Assembly: GCA_015852425.1 (NCBI GenBank)
Contig: JAAAIG010000070.1
Span: 4,007 to 68,006 of the forward strand
Source: Gryganskiella cystojenkinii
Lineage: Eukaryota; Mortierellomycota; Mortierellomycetes; Mortierellales; Mortierellaceae
Length of the DNA stretch: 64,000 nucleotides
Reading direction: 5' to 3'
The position numbers were made by a program, and so were the translations under genes. Below the pieces are notes generated by a model. It saw only the letters and a program-made list of their open reading frames with translations. It was not told the DNA's origin and made no database searches. Below are positions 21,350-32,100 of this stretch, piece by piece (positions within the stretch are counted from its first letter, which is position 1; each line of letters starts with the position of its first letter).

Positions 21350-22982
21350 TTACTCCTTCGGAGCCTTCCTTTTTTTGGACTTTTTATCCTCGAGTTTGCC
21401 CATGCTCTCCCAGAGATCGTCATCGTTTTCGTCGTCATCATCCTCGCCAGACTTTTTCTTGGACTTTGAGTTCTCTTCCTCATCCTCATCGACGACCTCT
21501 GCAGGCGTAAACTCGCCCACGACGACAGCAGTCATACGCTGCTTCAAGTAGACCTTGTGCAACAGTTTCCGGGTCTTGGTCATTTCATGGACACGTAGGC
21601 ACCGATCCAAGGCCACTGTCACCAAATGCATCGCATCTTTTTCCTCGAATCTGAACGTTGCCAAGGACGTAGCGACACCAGTGAATCCTTCAATGATGGG
21701 AATAGTAGAATCAAAAAAAATGTGAAATGTTAGAACGTGAGAAAAAAAATATTCCGATACCGTTTTTACCATTGATTGGTATCATATCCGTTTGTTTACC
21801 TTTGTACTGTCCGATAATGGCGCCGGTGAGGGTATCAACCGAGTAAACGTTCGTCACCGTATCCGAAAAGACAACCTCACTCGCATCCTTTCCGTTCGAC
21901 ATGGCAACCACGGGCATGTCACCAATCTCAGCGTCGACAGCAGGGCGACGGGCTCCCTTAGTATCGTAGACACGAATCTGATGATGTCTGGTGCCGACGG
22001 CGATGCGGGTCAAGTCCAATGGGCTCAAGAAAACTAGATCCGTGTTCCAGACTGGGACTCGAAGGTCCAGATGATCGTTCTTGACGTTCTTGGCCTTAAA
22101 AATCTGTCCATTCGCCAAGATATCCTTGGACTTGTACCGTGCTGCTCCCTTATCATCTGTTGTTGATGATGGTGCTGGTGTTGAGGATACTGATGCTGGT
22201 GATACTTTTGATTTTGATACTGGTGTGTTCTTTCCGTTCTTTTTCTTTCCTTTTGTGGGCTTTTCTTCCTCGGCAATCTTCTCTTCTTCTTCGTCCTTGA
22301 AAAGTTGCTTCAGATCCCAGATGGTCATCTCCTGCTCCTTTCCGGCGGTCGCGACAACATGGTGTTCCCGAGGGTGGACTCTCATCCTGCAGATATCCTT
22401 GCCGACCTCGACCGTCTTTGCTGACTTGTCCTGAATCGAATGCACCGTGAGAACACCCGTGTTGGTACAGGTAATGACCGACTCGGCGTTCGCAAACAAT
22501 CCGACAAAGACCGTCTCCTCCTTCTTGACCACGCCCTTGATCCCGTTTGCCTTGACCTCCTCGGGTACCAATTCCTGTTTGAATTCCAAAAATACGGATC
22601 CGTTCTCCTTGGGGTTCAAGAGTTGAATGAGACCGTTCTTGCGAGCAACGACCAGGAACGTCCGATCGTGATCCCAGCACATCAACTGGATCGCCTTGTT
22701 GCGGTCGGGGACACCCCAAGTCTCGACGGTGGGGACGGGTTTTTGGGGAGGCTCGGGTGCAGGCTGACTACGACGGACACGCTTGACTTTGACCACGGGT
22801 AACTCTGAGATGGTCACGACTATTTATCCAAAAATGACATGAAAAGATATGCAACCGTTAGCTTCGGTCTTTGGGCTACGTTATATATTTTTTGTATGGT
22901 TGTAGCAAAACTGAGCGAGAGTGTAAAATGTACCTTTGACGAGACCCTGCTCATCGCCGGTGTAGAACCGCTGTGAAGACAT
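21350..22982 (-). CDS. NSA1: Ribosome biogenesis WD40 protein Nsa1 (WDR74-like)
   Basis: Predicted nucleolar WD-repeat protein in pre-60S ribosome assembly. Exons 22982-22934, 22819-21800 and 21687-21350 give 468 residues. It begins MSSQRFYTGDEQGLVK, as Nsa1/WDR74 proteins do, and forms one beta-propeller with repeats around LMCWDHDRTFLVVARKNGL, KDICRMRVHPREHHVVAT and PLDLTRIAVGTRHHQIRVYD. The pattern ARRPAVDAEIGD-MPVVAMS and GFTGVATSLA...LDRCLRVHE matches the family's last blades. A Lys/Ser/Thr-rich loop interrupts the propeller after EEEEKIAEEEK. The tail is acidic then basic (GEDDDDENDDDLWESM...KKSKKRKAPKE), a likely nucleolar localisation signal. Confidence 0.92.
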
Positions 22983-24159
22983 TGTTCGTTTCAATGAAAT
23001 TAGGGAGGGGAATAAAAGTTGATTAGGTTCAATGCAGGAACAATGGACAGAAGAGAACAAAAGGCATTCACTTCGTTTTTTGGAAAAAAAGAAAAAAAAA
23101 ACTTGTTTACCGGTGACTGCTAATTCTTTATTACAAATGCGCCACCAATTTTTCATTCAGCGGCTTTCTCAGCTCAACGATTATGTTCGAGTCTTTCTGC
23201 AGAACGGTGCCCTTATGCTCAAGGTCATTTGTTCAAGTGCCGTTTTCCTTTGCAGGTCCAAATATATCGAGAGTACCACAACCCGAAGATATTGCTCTCT
23301 CCCCTCTTGCTTTCTCTTCCTCCAAAAAGCAAGGCCGATGAAAATAACCATCATAAAGTATTAACTGCCCTCAAAGATAAAGATAGCATAAATTCATCTC
23401 AGAACAACGATAAGTGGCAAAGGTTCTGCTGGTATGTCATTAGAGATGCCCTACCCTACTAGGTTAGAGCCAACACAAAAATGTCGATCAAGCTGTGATA
23501 AATGTAAAATGTAACATTAGCGACTGTGCAAACTCAGTGACGTATTAGAGCGGGAACTATGCGCTTCGAGCCCACTGGCAGAATAAAACGACATGCTGTC
23601 AAGCAGAATTTGATTCCTCCTTATCCCACTCTTTTGGTAAGGATCAGACATCCATGGACACGCCCATGCGTCTATTTGTATTTTGCCCTCACAGAATCAA
23701 CAAGAACAACCAACACGCCTTGCACTGGAATTCATGGAATGGATGAAAGAAAGTGAAACACCACAACCGCAACGCGCTCTTTCATTTCCTTCGGCTTCTA
23801 GATATTTTAAGCTCAACGGTCCAAACGCTCCTACCCAGTCGGCGCACGAACATCTTTGATGGCCCGAAAAAAAAAAGATGATCCCGAATGCAACAAAACG
23901 AAATCTCGAGAGAAAAAGACTCATGAGGAGAAGAGGCGAAGTATCATATATCTAGAGTCTCTACCTAGTTTTTCGTCATCCTTAGGAGCAATCACCACGT
24001 GTCAGAGCAAAGGAGAGCAAGCCTCACGCGGGACAAAGGAGAGGATGCTGAAAAGCCAGATCTTCGCCTGAGCCTATGAACCCTGGAGTCAGAACACACG
24101 CGCGACCTACTTTTACTCATTCTTTACCCATATCCTTTACAGAATCTCCTTTATATATC
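22983..24159. promoter_or_regulatory. Divergent intergenic region between NSA1 and NAC-beta
   Basis: 1.18 kb holding both promoters. The sequence is mixed, without clear repeats. Open frames are short and unconvincing. A TTCGAGCCC string near 23557 resembles part of a tRNA B box, but no cloverleaf could be built around it. A TATATAT stretch lies directly before the NAC-beta ATG. Confidence 0.45.
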
Positions 24160-24760
24160 ATGAACCCCGAGAAACTCGCCAAGCTCCAGGCCCAGGGCCG
24201 TACTCAATCCAAGGGAACCCCTCGTCGTGTCGTCAAGAAGGTTCACCGCCCCGTCGCTCAGGATGATCGCAAGCTCCAGGCTGCTCTCGAGAAGTTGTCC
24301 CTTGTCAACTTGCCCTTTGTCGAGGAGGTCAACATGTTCAGAGAGAACGGCAAGGTCCTTCACTTCCGTGGTGCCAAGGGTAAAACAATTTTTTTTTTCT
24401 TTCCTGACGTACTAAACGTCCTCTTCCTAAGTGAATAACACATTCGATTTTTGCCGTCTTTTTTTTTTGCACAATTTAGTCCACGCCGCTGCTGCCTCGA
24501 ACACCTATGCCGTCTATGGTAGGGGTGAGAATAAGGAGTTGACGGAATTGGTCCCCGGTATCTTGAGCCAGCTGGGACCTGATTCCTTGGCCTCGCTCCG
24601 TCGTCTTGCTCAGTCCTACCAGAACTCGGCTGCAGGTCGGGAAGCCATGAAGGCCACCGGTATCACCGCGGAGGACCTTGCCGATGAGGATGATGATGAT
24701 GTCCCCGATTTGGTCGAGAGCTTTGAAGAGGCCTCGATCGAAGGTGAAGCTAAGGCTTAA
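24160..24760 (+). CDS. EGD1: Nascent polypeptide-associated complex subunit beta (BTF3/Egd1)
   Basis: Predicted beta subunit of NAC, which pairs with the alpha subunit and binds nascent chains at the ribosomal tunnel exit. Exons 24160-24379 and 24480-24760 give 166 residues. The N-terminal basic ribosome-binding region is visible ([19 protein letters not shown]). The NAC domain follows, with [19 protein letters not shown] and, across the intron, [16 protein letters not shown], then [21 protein letters not shown]. The C-terminus is acidic ([18 protein letters not shown]), standard for the family. The coding sequence has strong codon regularity, with many GAG/AAG/GTC codons. Confidence 0.96.
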
Positions 24761-25624
24761 AAACACAACAAACCAATCCAACATACCTTACCCATGACAT
24801 TTGGCTCAATCATCGGTCGAAACAACGCCAACCATGTTTTGTTGAATAAAACGTACTCATCCCATTATTCATCATAAGCTATCACCAGTCTAAAATCAGT
24901 CATACTTCATCTGCCAGAGCCAGACGAAAGCAAAGGATAGATAGCAGTTGAAGCTCAACTATTATTGACAAAAGTTTTCTTCTACACATTGTAAAGTATG
25001 CCCTTGAGCATGCCTTGTTGGTGTGAGGGTACGGTCGGCGACACCTTCCTGTTTTCCGGGCATGCATGAAAAGTGACAGGAAAGTCGTTATTCTAGTAGT
25101 GTATTGACGATACTCAATCCAGACCTGTCTTGCCAGAAAAGAGACACCTGGTGCAACTTCCATATATGGAGACAGAAACACTTGAAGATTGCTGGCCGCT
25201 CTCGGTACCATGCTTGTTGATGAGACGGACCAGTCGATCAACGTCCATATTTCTGCTCATGTGTGGCAATCGAACTATGCATGAAAGATAACAAGTAAGC
25301 TGTTGGCAATGGGAAGGGGAGGGGGAGGGGGTTTTAGCAATAGAAACAGCTGGTTTTTGGCATTGTAATTTTTTTGGTAGAAACACGTACAAAATCCAGT
25401 CAACCTCAAGAAAAGACGCGAGTTGGCAAGTAGACGGATAATCGAGTTTTTGCCATAGAAGAGCACTTCCCCTTATTCCACAACCTTTCCGCCCAGCTCA
25501 CTCGCTCCTCCTCCTCCTCCTCCTCCTCCTCCTCACCTGATAACTCACTCTTCTTCATTTCACCGCGCCCTCTTCTTCGTCTCGCACCGCCTCTTCCTCA
25601 TCTCACAACTTCAGGTTGATCGAC
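24761..25624. repeat. Spacer before tandem array, carrying first copy of a duplicated module
   Basis: The segment about 25117-25265 is closely similar to 26424-26560, including a shared stretch around GGAGACAGAAACACTTGA and GATGAGACGGAC. A second block, about 25365-25450, matches 26570-26720 (ACAAAATCC...CAAGAAAAG, then GGATAATCGAGTTT). On the minus strand the first copy encodes a short open frame (DVDRLVRLIN...GTESGQQSSSVSVS, about 25251-25115). The second copy has the same frame with a stop. It looks like a decayed gene fragment duplicated with the array. A CCT microsatellite lies at 25505-25534. Confidence 0.75.
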
Positions 25625-26366
25625 ATGGAGACCATCATCGCTCAGGAGAAGATCATTCGTAGAGCCGATTATTATACCTTTCTCTACTACCTCATCTTCA
25701 ACGCTCTCGCTATCGCCATTGCACACTTTACTTCCAAATGGCTTGAACAATTGTTCCCTGTGCTCCCCTATCTTGGAGTCGGTCTTTACATATTTGTGGG
25801 ATTCTTTTATATGCCAGGCCTGTACCAAAGAATTATGTCCCCGTATGCAGCCCGAGACGAAGCGAACAAGTGTCTCGATCTCCNNNNNNNNNNNNNNNNN
25901 NNNNNNNNNNNNNNNNNNNNNNNNNNNNNNNNNNNNNNNNNNNNNNNNNNNNNNNNNNNNNNNNNNNNNNNNNNNNNNNNNGAACAAGTGTCTCGATCTC
26001 CTCCGCCAGGAGACACTGAAGGATCCTATCAAGACGAACTATTCATGCACCTATGGATCTTGCACTGCTATTCTCAGGTTCTCAAATATGACTTACGCTA
26101 CTTCTGAAAGTGCAAAAATCTGCATCGATGTATTAGCGGCCGAGGTTGCCTCGCCTTTATTTCATGGCAATGCACGCTATCCATCGGGATGCACTGATGG
26201 GGGTCATGCCATCCTACATTGCACAAACAGCTGGGGAGGAATAGCATACTGGGTCGCAAAACGACAGTTGGGCAATAGTGTAGGCAATAGTACACAAGAA
26301 TTAGCCTTCTCCGACAAAACTCTCCCTGACTCCACTCCCCTTCCTGGCCACAATCATGAACCTTGA
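25625..26366 (+). CDS. Tandem membrane-protein paralogue A (unrecognised family), with N gap
   Basis: First of three tandem paralogues of a protein I do not recognise. The ATG at 25625 starts METIIAQEKIIRRAD. Two hydrophobic segments follow (about residues 17-36 and 50-66), then the conserved core SPYAARDEANKCLDL, LKDPIKTNYSCTYGSCTA and HCTNSWGGIAYW.AKRQLGNS near the C-terminus. No intron is evident. A 98-base N run (25884-25981) interrupts it, but the 20 bases before the gap (25864-25883) are identical to the 20 after it (25982-26001). Copies B and C contain this stretch once, with nothing between. Treating the 20-mer as one overlap restores a 207-residue frame of the same length as B and C. 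Predicted role: small membrane protein with Cys-rich C-terminal domain, function unknown. Confidence 0.7.
25884..25981. other. Assembly gap (98 N), probably spurious
   Basis: The gap is bounded on both sides by the same 20-base sequence beginning GAACAAGTGT. This is the signature of overlapping contig ends left unmerged in scaffolding, so the true gap length is probably negative. Confidence 0.85.
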
Positions 26367-26989
26367 TAGAAAATACAGTAGGGTGCAATACTGTCCCAAT
26401 GTTAGCGGTTCTTTTCGTCATTTTACAGACCTGTTTTGCCAGAAAAGAGATACCTGACGCAACTTCCTCATATGGAGACAGAAACACTTGAGGATTGTTG
26501 ACCGCTCTCGGTACCATCCGTGTTGATGAGACGGACAAGTCGATCAACGTCAATATTTGGCAGAGTAATTTTTTCTGGCAGAAAGAAACATGTACAAAAT
26601 CCTGTCAAGCCTTCAAGAAAAGAGAGTATTTTTTTGAAAGTTGGTAGGAAGTAGGAGACATTGAATAAAAAAAATGCTTGGATCCTCCCTAACTTTTACA
26701 GTCGAAATTTTAAGGGATAATCGAGTTTCGTCTGTAATGCCCTAGCCCTGGGCTGAATAGCGCAAAATGGCTACATGAAGAATCTCCTCGGATGCCACAA
26801 AAGAGTGCTCACATCCTCACATTCTCTTCTTTTGACCCTACCTTTTCACCCAGTTCACTTCTCGTCTTCTTCTTCCTCCTCCTCCTCCTCCTCCTCCTCA
26901 CCTGTTAACTCACTCTTCTTCACTTCACCGCTCCCTCTTCTTCGCCCCGTACCACCTCTTCCTCAACTCGCAACTTCAGGTTGATCATC
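26367..26989. repeat. Spacer between paralogues A and B with second copy of the module
   Basis: It starts with the paralogue 3' flank (GATAGAAAATACAGT...CTGTCCCAATGTT), which also follows copies B and C. At about 26424 it switches to the duplicated module also found before copy A. From about 26750 it becomes the upstream block shared with copy C (GGCTGAATAG..CAAAATGGC, then ATGAAGAATCTCCT). A CCT microsatellite lies at about 26873-26899. The mosaic suggests unequal recombination. Confidence 0.75.
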
Positions 26990-27604
26990 ATGGAGCCCGT
27001 CATCGCTCAGGAGAAGATCATTCGTAGAGCCGACAACTATACCCTTCTCTATTACTTTATCTTCAACACTCTCGCTGGCGTCATTACACACTTTATTTGC
27101 AAATGGCTTGAACAATTGTCCCCTGTACTCTCCAAAATTGTATTCTGTCTTTTCTTATGTGGGGTGTGCTCCTATATGCCAAGCCTGTACCACAGAATTA
27201 TGTCCCCGTATGCAGCCCGAGACGAAGCGAACAAGTGTCTCGATCTCCTCCGCCAGGAGACACTGAAGGATCCTATCAAGACGAATTATTCATGCACATA
27301 TGGATCTTGCACTGCGATGCTCTGTTTTTCAAATACGGCTTACGCTGCAAGTGCAGACATCTTTATCGATGGATTAGCGGCTACTGTCGCCTCGCCTTGG
27401 TTTCTTGGCATTGCAACCTTTACACCGGAATTTGACGAGGTGTATTCCACCCTACATTGTACAAATAGCTGGGGAGGAATAGCATACTGGTTCGCAAAAC
27501 GACAGTTGGGCAATAGTGTAGGCAATAGTACACAAGAATTAGCCTTCTCCGACAAAACTCCCCATGACTCCACTCCCCTTCCTGGACAAAATCATGAACC
27601 TTGA
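26990..27604 (+). CDS. Tandem membrane-protein paralogue B (unrecognised family)
   Basis: Second copy, intact, single exon, 204 residues, starting MEPVIAQEKIIRRADNYT. It has two hydrophobic segments (about residues 18-36 and 48-66) and the shared core ARDEANKCLDLLRQETLKDP, then NYSCTYGSCTAMLCFSN, a moderately hydrophobic stretch (FIDGLAATVASPWFLGIA) and HCTNSWGGIAYWFAKRQL. Six or more Cys residues occur, and Cys in the YSCTYGSC and HCTN motifs are shared by all copies. The leader between the microsatellite and the ATG is nearly the same as in copy A. The core and C-terminus are almost identical to A, while the hydrophobic N-terminal third differs markedly. No known family was recognised. Confidence 0.75.
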   Translation: MEPVIAQEKIIRRADNYTLLYYFIFNTLAGVITHFICKWLEQLSPVLSKIVFCLFLCGVCSYMPSLYHRIMSPYAARDEANKCLDLLRQETLKDPIKTNYSCTYGSCTAMLCFSNTAYAASADIFIDGLAATVASPWFLGIATFTPEFDEVYSTLHCTNSWGGIAYWFAKRQLGNSVGNSTQELAFSDKTPHDSTPLPGQNHEP

Positions 27605-28042
27605 TAGAAAATACAGTATGGTGCAATACTGTCCCAATGTTCACAGTTCTTTTCGTAGTCTTTGCTTACTTCACCCTCCTCAGACCGAATGCATCTACGA
27701 TGATACTTTCCCTTGTAATACCCTCTAATCAAGAATCAAAACACGTGCACACAGATCTCTTTCCACAGACGCGTTAACTGTACTTCAACCTCCTGTGAGA
27801 AAAAATTGGGTCGACTGGACTTTGTACGTGTTTCTAACAGTTTTTCATGGACTGCCCCAGCCCACGGCTGAATAGAGCAAAATGGCCACATGAAGAATCT
27901 CCTTGGATGCCATAAAACAGTACTCACATCCCCACATTCTCTTCTTTTGACCCTACCTTCCACCCAGCTCACTTCTCGCTCTTCCTCCTCCTCCTCCTCC
28001 TCCTCCTCCTCCTCCTCATCTCACAACTTCAAGTTGATCATC
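27605..28042. repeat. Spacer between paralogues B and C
   Basis: 438 bases. It opens with the shared 3' flank and contains GCATCTACGA.GATACTTTCCCTTG, also found after copy C. It ends with the upstream block shared with copy B and a longer CCT microsatellite (27982-28018). Compared with A and B, about 85 bases between the microsatellite and the ATG are missing, so the repeat lies only about 25 bases before the start. Confidence 0.75.
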
Positions 28043-28663
28043 ATGGAGACCATCCTCGCTCAGAAGAAGATCATTTGTAGAGCCGATAATTGTACCCTTC
28101 TCTATTCCCTTATCTTCAGCATTCTCTATTATGTCATTGTACTCTTTACTTTCAGATTTGAACACTTGTCCCCTGCACTCTTCAATCTTGCACGCGATCT
28201 TTTCTTTCTTGGGTTATGCTTTCATATGCCCCTGTACCAGAGAACTATGTCTCTGTATGCAGCCCGAGACGAAGCGAGCAAGTGTCTCAATCTCCTCCGC
28301 CGGGAGACATTGAAGGACCCTATCAAGACAAACTATTCATGCACATATGGATCATGCACTGCGAATCTTTGTTTTTCAAATACTGTTTACGCTGAAACTG
28401 CAGACATCTATATCCGTGGATTAGCGGCTGCTGTTGCCTCGCCTTGGTTTCTTGGCATTGCAATCGTTTCACCGGAATTTGACGAGGTGCACGCCTTCCT
28501 ACATTGTACAAACAGTTGGGGAGGAATAGCATACTGGATCGCAAAACGACAGTTGGGCAATAGTGTAGGCAATAGTGTAGGTAATAGTACACAAGAATTA
28601 GCCTTCTCCGACAAACCTCCCCATGACTCCACTCCCCTTCCTAGACACAATCATAAATCTTGA
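28043..28663 (+). CDS. Tandem membrane-protein paralogue C (unrecognised family)
   Basis: Third copy, intact, single exon, 206 residues, starting METILAQKKIICRADNCT. It keeps the family layout: hydrophobic N-terminal third, ARDEASKCLNLLRRETLKDP, NYSCTYGSCTANLCFSN, HCTNSWGGIAYWIAKRQL, and the tail ELAFSDKPPHDSTPLP. It is the most diverged copy in the N-terminal third. It also carries a small in-frame tandem duplication of 12 bases (NSVG repeated as NSVGNSVG) near the C-terminus. The short leader, with the CCT repeat close to the ATG, may alter its expression relative to A and B. Function unknown. Confidence 0.75.
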   Translation: METILAQKKIICRADNCTLLYSLIFSILYYVIVLFTFRFEHLSPALFNLARDLFFLGLCFHMPLYQRTMSLYAARDEASKCLNLLRRETLKDPIKTNYSCTYGSCTANLCFSNTVYAETADIYIRGLAAAVASPWFLGIAIVSPEFDEVHAFLHCTNSWGGIAYWIAKRQLGNSVGNSVGNSTQELAFSDKPPHDSTPLPRHNHKS

Positions 28664-29194
28664 TAGAGAATACAGTGGGATGCAAAACTGTCTCAATGCT
28701 CGCGGTGCTTTTCATCATTTTACTCGCCTTTGCTGACCCTCCTCATACTCATTGCATCTACGAAGATACTTTCCCTTGAGTACCTAACCAATAATCAAAA
28801 ACACGTAGACGCGTTAACTACTTAAACCTCCTGTGAGAAATAAGATTGGGTGAACTCAGGATCGCAACGCGTCCGACAAATTCTAGCAAAGGAGGATAGA
28901 AAGGGCCGACATTGAAGGATCAAAAGGCAACTTCGCTGCGAACGCTTGGCTGCCACGACCCAGTTATGGCCACATAGAAAATGTCCTTTCTATGAACAAG
29001 GAAAAAAACATTATCCATTGCAGCAAAAGTAAAGTCTTTGAGCAGATAATGATGGCAAAAGATATTCTCTTTTTGTTTTTCTTCCCCCCTGTCCCCCTCG
29101 TTGTATTCCTATGTAAATATGATGTTCGTAGTAGTGATTGATGATGGTGTTTGTGTAGTGTGCGTGTGCGTGTGCGTGTGTGTTTGATTTTTTT
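28664..29194. other. Intergenic region after tandem array
   Basis: 531 bases. It starts with the 3' flank shared by the paralogues (to about 28790), then shows no clear feature. A GTGTGC microsatellite lies at about 29153-29184, next to the NMA111 stop. No RNA gene seen. Confidence 0.5.
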
Positions 29195-32100
29195 TTACAA
29201 GATGTCTTCGCCGGCAGTATCATCGTCATACATTTCGACCTCTTCTGCGTCTACAATGATAGCCGCAGTGACATCCGACCCTGAGGTGGCACCACCAACA
29301 GCCGTCGAGGACGCTGCTCCGGGTTGCTGTGACTGGGGATCCACTGCGTCCACGACTTTGCGCCAACCAGACTCCTCATTATCATCACGAACCATTTCGG
29401 TTGTTGGCCTAAAAGAATACGAGTGGATGAGAGACGAATGGGTCAGAAAGGCAAATAACCAGTCAAAATTTCGAGAAAAGTTCGCCACATATAACATCCG
29501 AGACAATCTTACCAGTAGTGCATATTCGTCTTGATGCTGAGGACCGTAGGGATCATATCAAAGCTCATGGCCTTGACACGAACATACGAGTTATCAGGAC
29601 ACTGCTTCACAGCCTTCAACAACGCATCCAGATCCGGGGTCGGTGTGCCATTGATATGTGTCACCCACATCGTCGGTACCATACCATACATGAACGAGGG
29701 ACTGCCCTTGGACCGCGCTGATACATAGACTCTGCTGGGCAATGCCTTGCTCTGTTGCAAAACGGCTTTGTGAGGCTCATGCATCATTGCGCCAGCCCAG
29801 ATCACCAACCGACTCGTTCCAGATCCATCAACCACCTCTGTAGGTACCGTTACCGTAACCTCGGCCTTCTTTCTCAAAACAACGATATCCAGCTCGGTCG
29901 CGTCGTACTGAACATCCAACTCGTACATCCGAGTGATGACTTTGCCGTTGATGCTCAAAACCAGATCCAGCTCCTGCAAGATCGAGGCCGAGACAGATCC
30001 GGTCTCTGTCCTACGAACCATAAAGATATGATGGCGTGCTGGGTTCGCCTCTTCGACCTTCTTGACCCACTCATCCGTCAAACCCATGTGGCGAGCCTGC
30101 GCCATCTGCACGGGCATGACCTCAATGTTCAGGTTACGCAACTTGGGGTAGATACCTTGTTGCATTGGTTGAAGCACTGGCATGATGGTCGAGATGTGCA
30201 ATCCAAGATGGTACTCGTTGTCCCGCCCTGAACTGTTGCGCTCGCCCAAATACGACAACCACAGACCTTGAACACGACCCTCACTATCAGCCAAGACACC
30301 CGATGAACACTGCTGAGCCAATGGAGTATCCAATGTAATGGCGTCCAAGTTGATGCCACGGAACCTTGGTGTGGCATTGTGGGGGATCGTGACACTGGTA
30401 ATATCTGTGACGACAGTCTTCAAACAGATAGGTCGCTGGTTGTGATTGAATGCCACCAAGGAGACCGAGTGACCCTGAACCAAATAAGTGGGCGAGATCT
30501 TGGCGGACTGAATAGGGGTGCCACCAATATCCGCGGGGTTGTAAGAGACGATGGCAAAGTTGTGGGTTGGGTGCAAGTAGACGACCTTTCCTGGAACAAT
30601 GATTGAGTCTGCAATCGTCACGCTCAAATCTCCCATGGCGAAGGGAACAATGTTGCGCGATACCACAATCAAACCACGTTCAGCATCCACGACCAATCCA
30701 GCACCGTATTTCTAGAATTAAAAAAAAAATGATGTGAGTATTAGGTTAGATATCGTACATTTCACGCCGCACCAAATGAGAATGCTATCGACCGCTTTGG
30801 GGAGAAAAATGGGCTTACTCTGCTCTTGGGGAATCCGTCGATACGGCAGGGCATATAATAGCTGATCTTGACCATACAGCTGAACAGCTCCTTGGCAGGT
30901 CCCAACGATTCATCCAACTCCAAAAATTTGACTGTTGAGGGCACGATCGCGGTTGGCGGCAAGGGAGCTCCCAAGTTGGTAAAGTCCCAGAGTCCTGTAG
31001 AATCGTTCCTGACCGCAAGACGGAAACGGCTCCAGTGACGCTCAACCTGGACCACAGCGACGCTGGTGGTGTGCACATCTCCGATCGAATAGTAGACAAC
31101 GGGAATACGTTCCCGATCCGGGATCGTCTGCATGACCTCAATAAAGTCGTTTAGGCTATGAATCGGTTTGTTGTCGATCGAGGACAGCATCCAACCACGA
31201 TCTGGTCCCTCGAAACGGAACATACCGCTGGGCTCCGAAACATAGACGCCACCAACAGGGACACAGAAACTACGGGCGAGTTGGTAACTGAGCTCGTTCA
31301 ACTTTGCGCCTCCAATCTCAACATAACGATCAGGTGTGATGCTGTGGAGATCCTGAACTGTAATCGTGAATCTTCTTTCTTCGCCTCCACGCTCTGCGAC
31401 GACCTCGATCTCCTTGCCGACGTTACGATCCAGACAATCCTCGAGTGGCACAAACTTGGTGATCAGCTCTCCGTTGATTGAGATCAGAATATCGCCCTCT
31501 TCCAAAAAGGTCGATGCAGGTCCCTTTGGGAGGACGGTCTCGGCGACAAGCATACCAATCTCTGTGGGGAAACTACGACGGATCGTTGCCTCGGTCTCGG
31601 GGTTCAATCCCAAACGGCGAGTCTCATCAAAGGGTCTATAGATGAACTGAGTCTGAATCGTGCCTCGGGGGACAGGCTTGCCCTCCTGAAGGAAATTCAA
31701 CGCACGACGAACACGGTCCAGGGGCAAGAAGAAATCGGTCGCTCCACGGGTGCTGCCTCCAGCTTGAAGTGCCACGGCGTGTCCGTTGATGTCAATCACA
31801 GGTGATCCACTGGAGCCTCCACTTGTACTCGAAGCAGCTTGAAGATAGAAGGTGCTATCACATGCAACGAAAGTGATCAAAGAAATCAGTCCTCATGAAC
31901 CGGTAAAAAAGTTGAATAGAAACGACATGTATGAAGCAAAATGACCATAAACAAATCAACCCCCAAAGAAAAGCTGAGCCTCGATCCACTTACTTGAAAT
32001 CGTTGTAGGTCAAGTCTCCATATTCAGGCGCGTTTCTGTCCAATCTTGAGATGGATCCTGACAAGATCGAAAGCTTCTCTCCAGCATCGTTACCAACCAC

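Noticed and set aside
23542..23600. TTCGAGCCC resembling a tRNA B box
   Set aside because: No A box, anticodon arm or acceptor stem could be placed around it.
24761..28700. Tandem paralogues as a transposon
   Set aside because: No transposase, terminal repeats or target duplications were seen. The flanks behave as ordinary unequal-crossover duplications.
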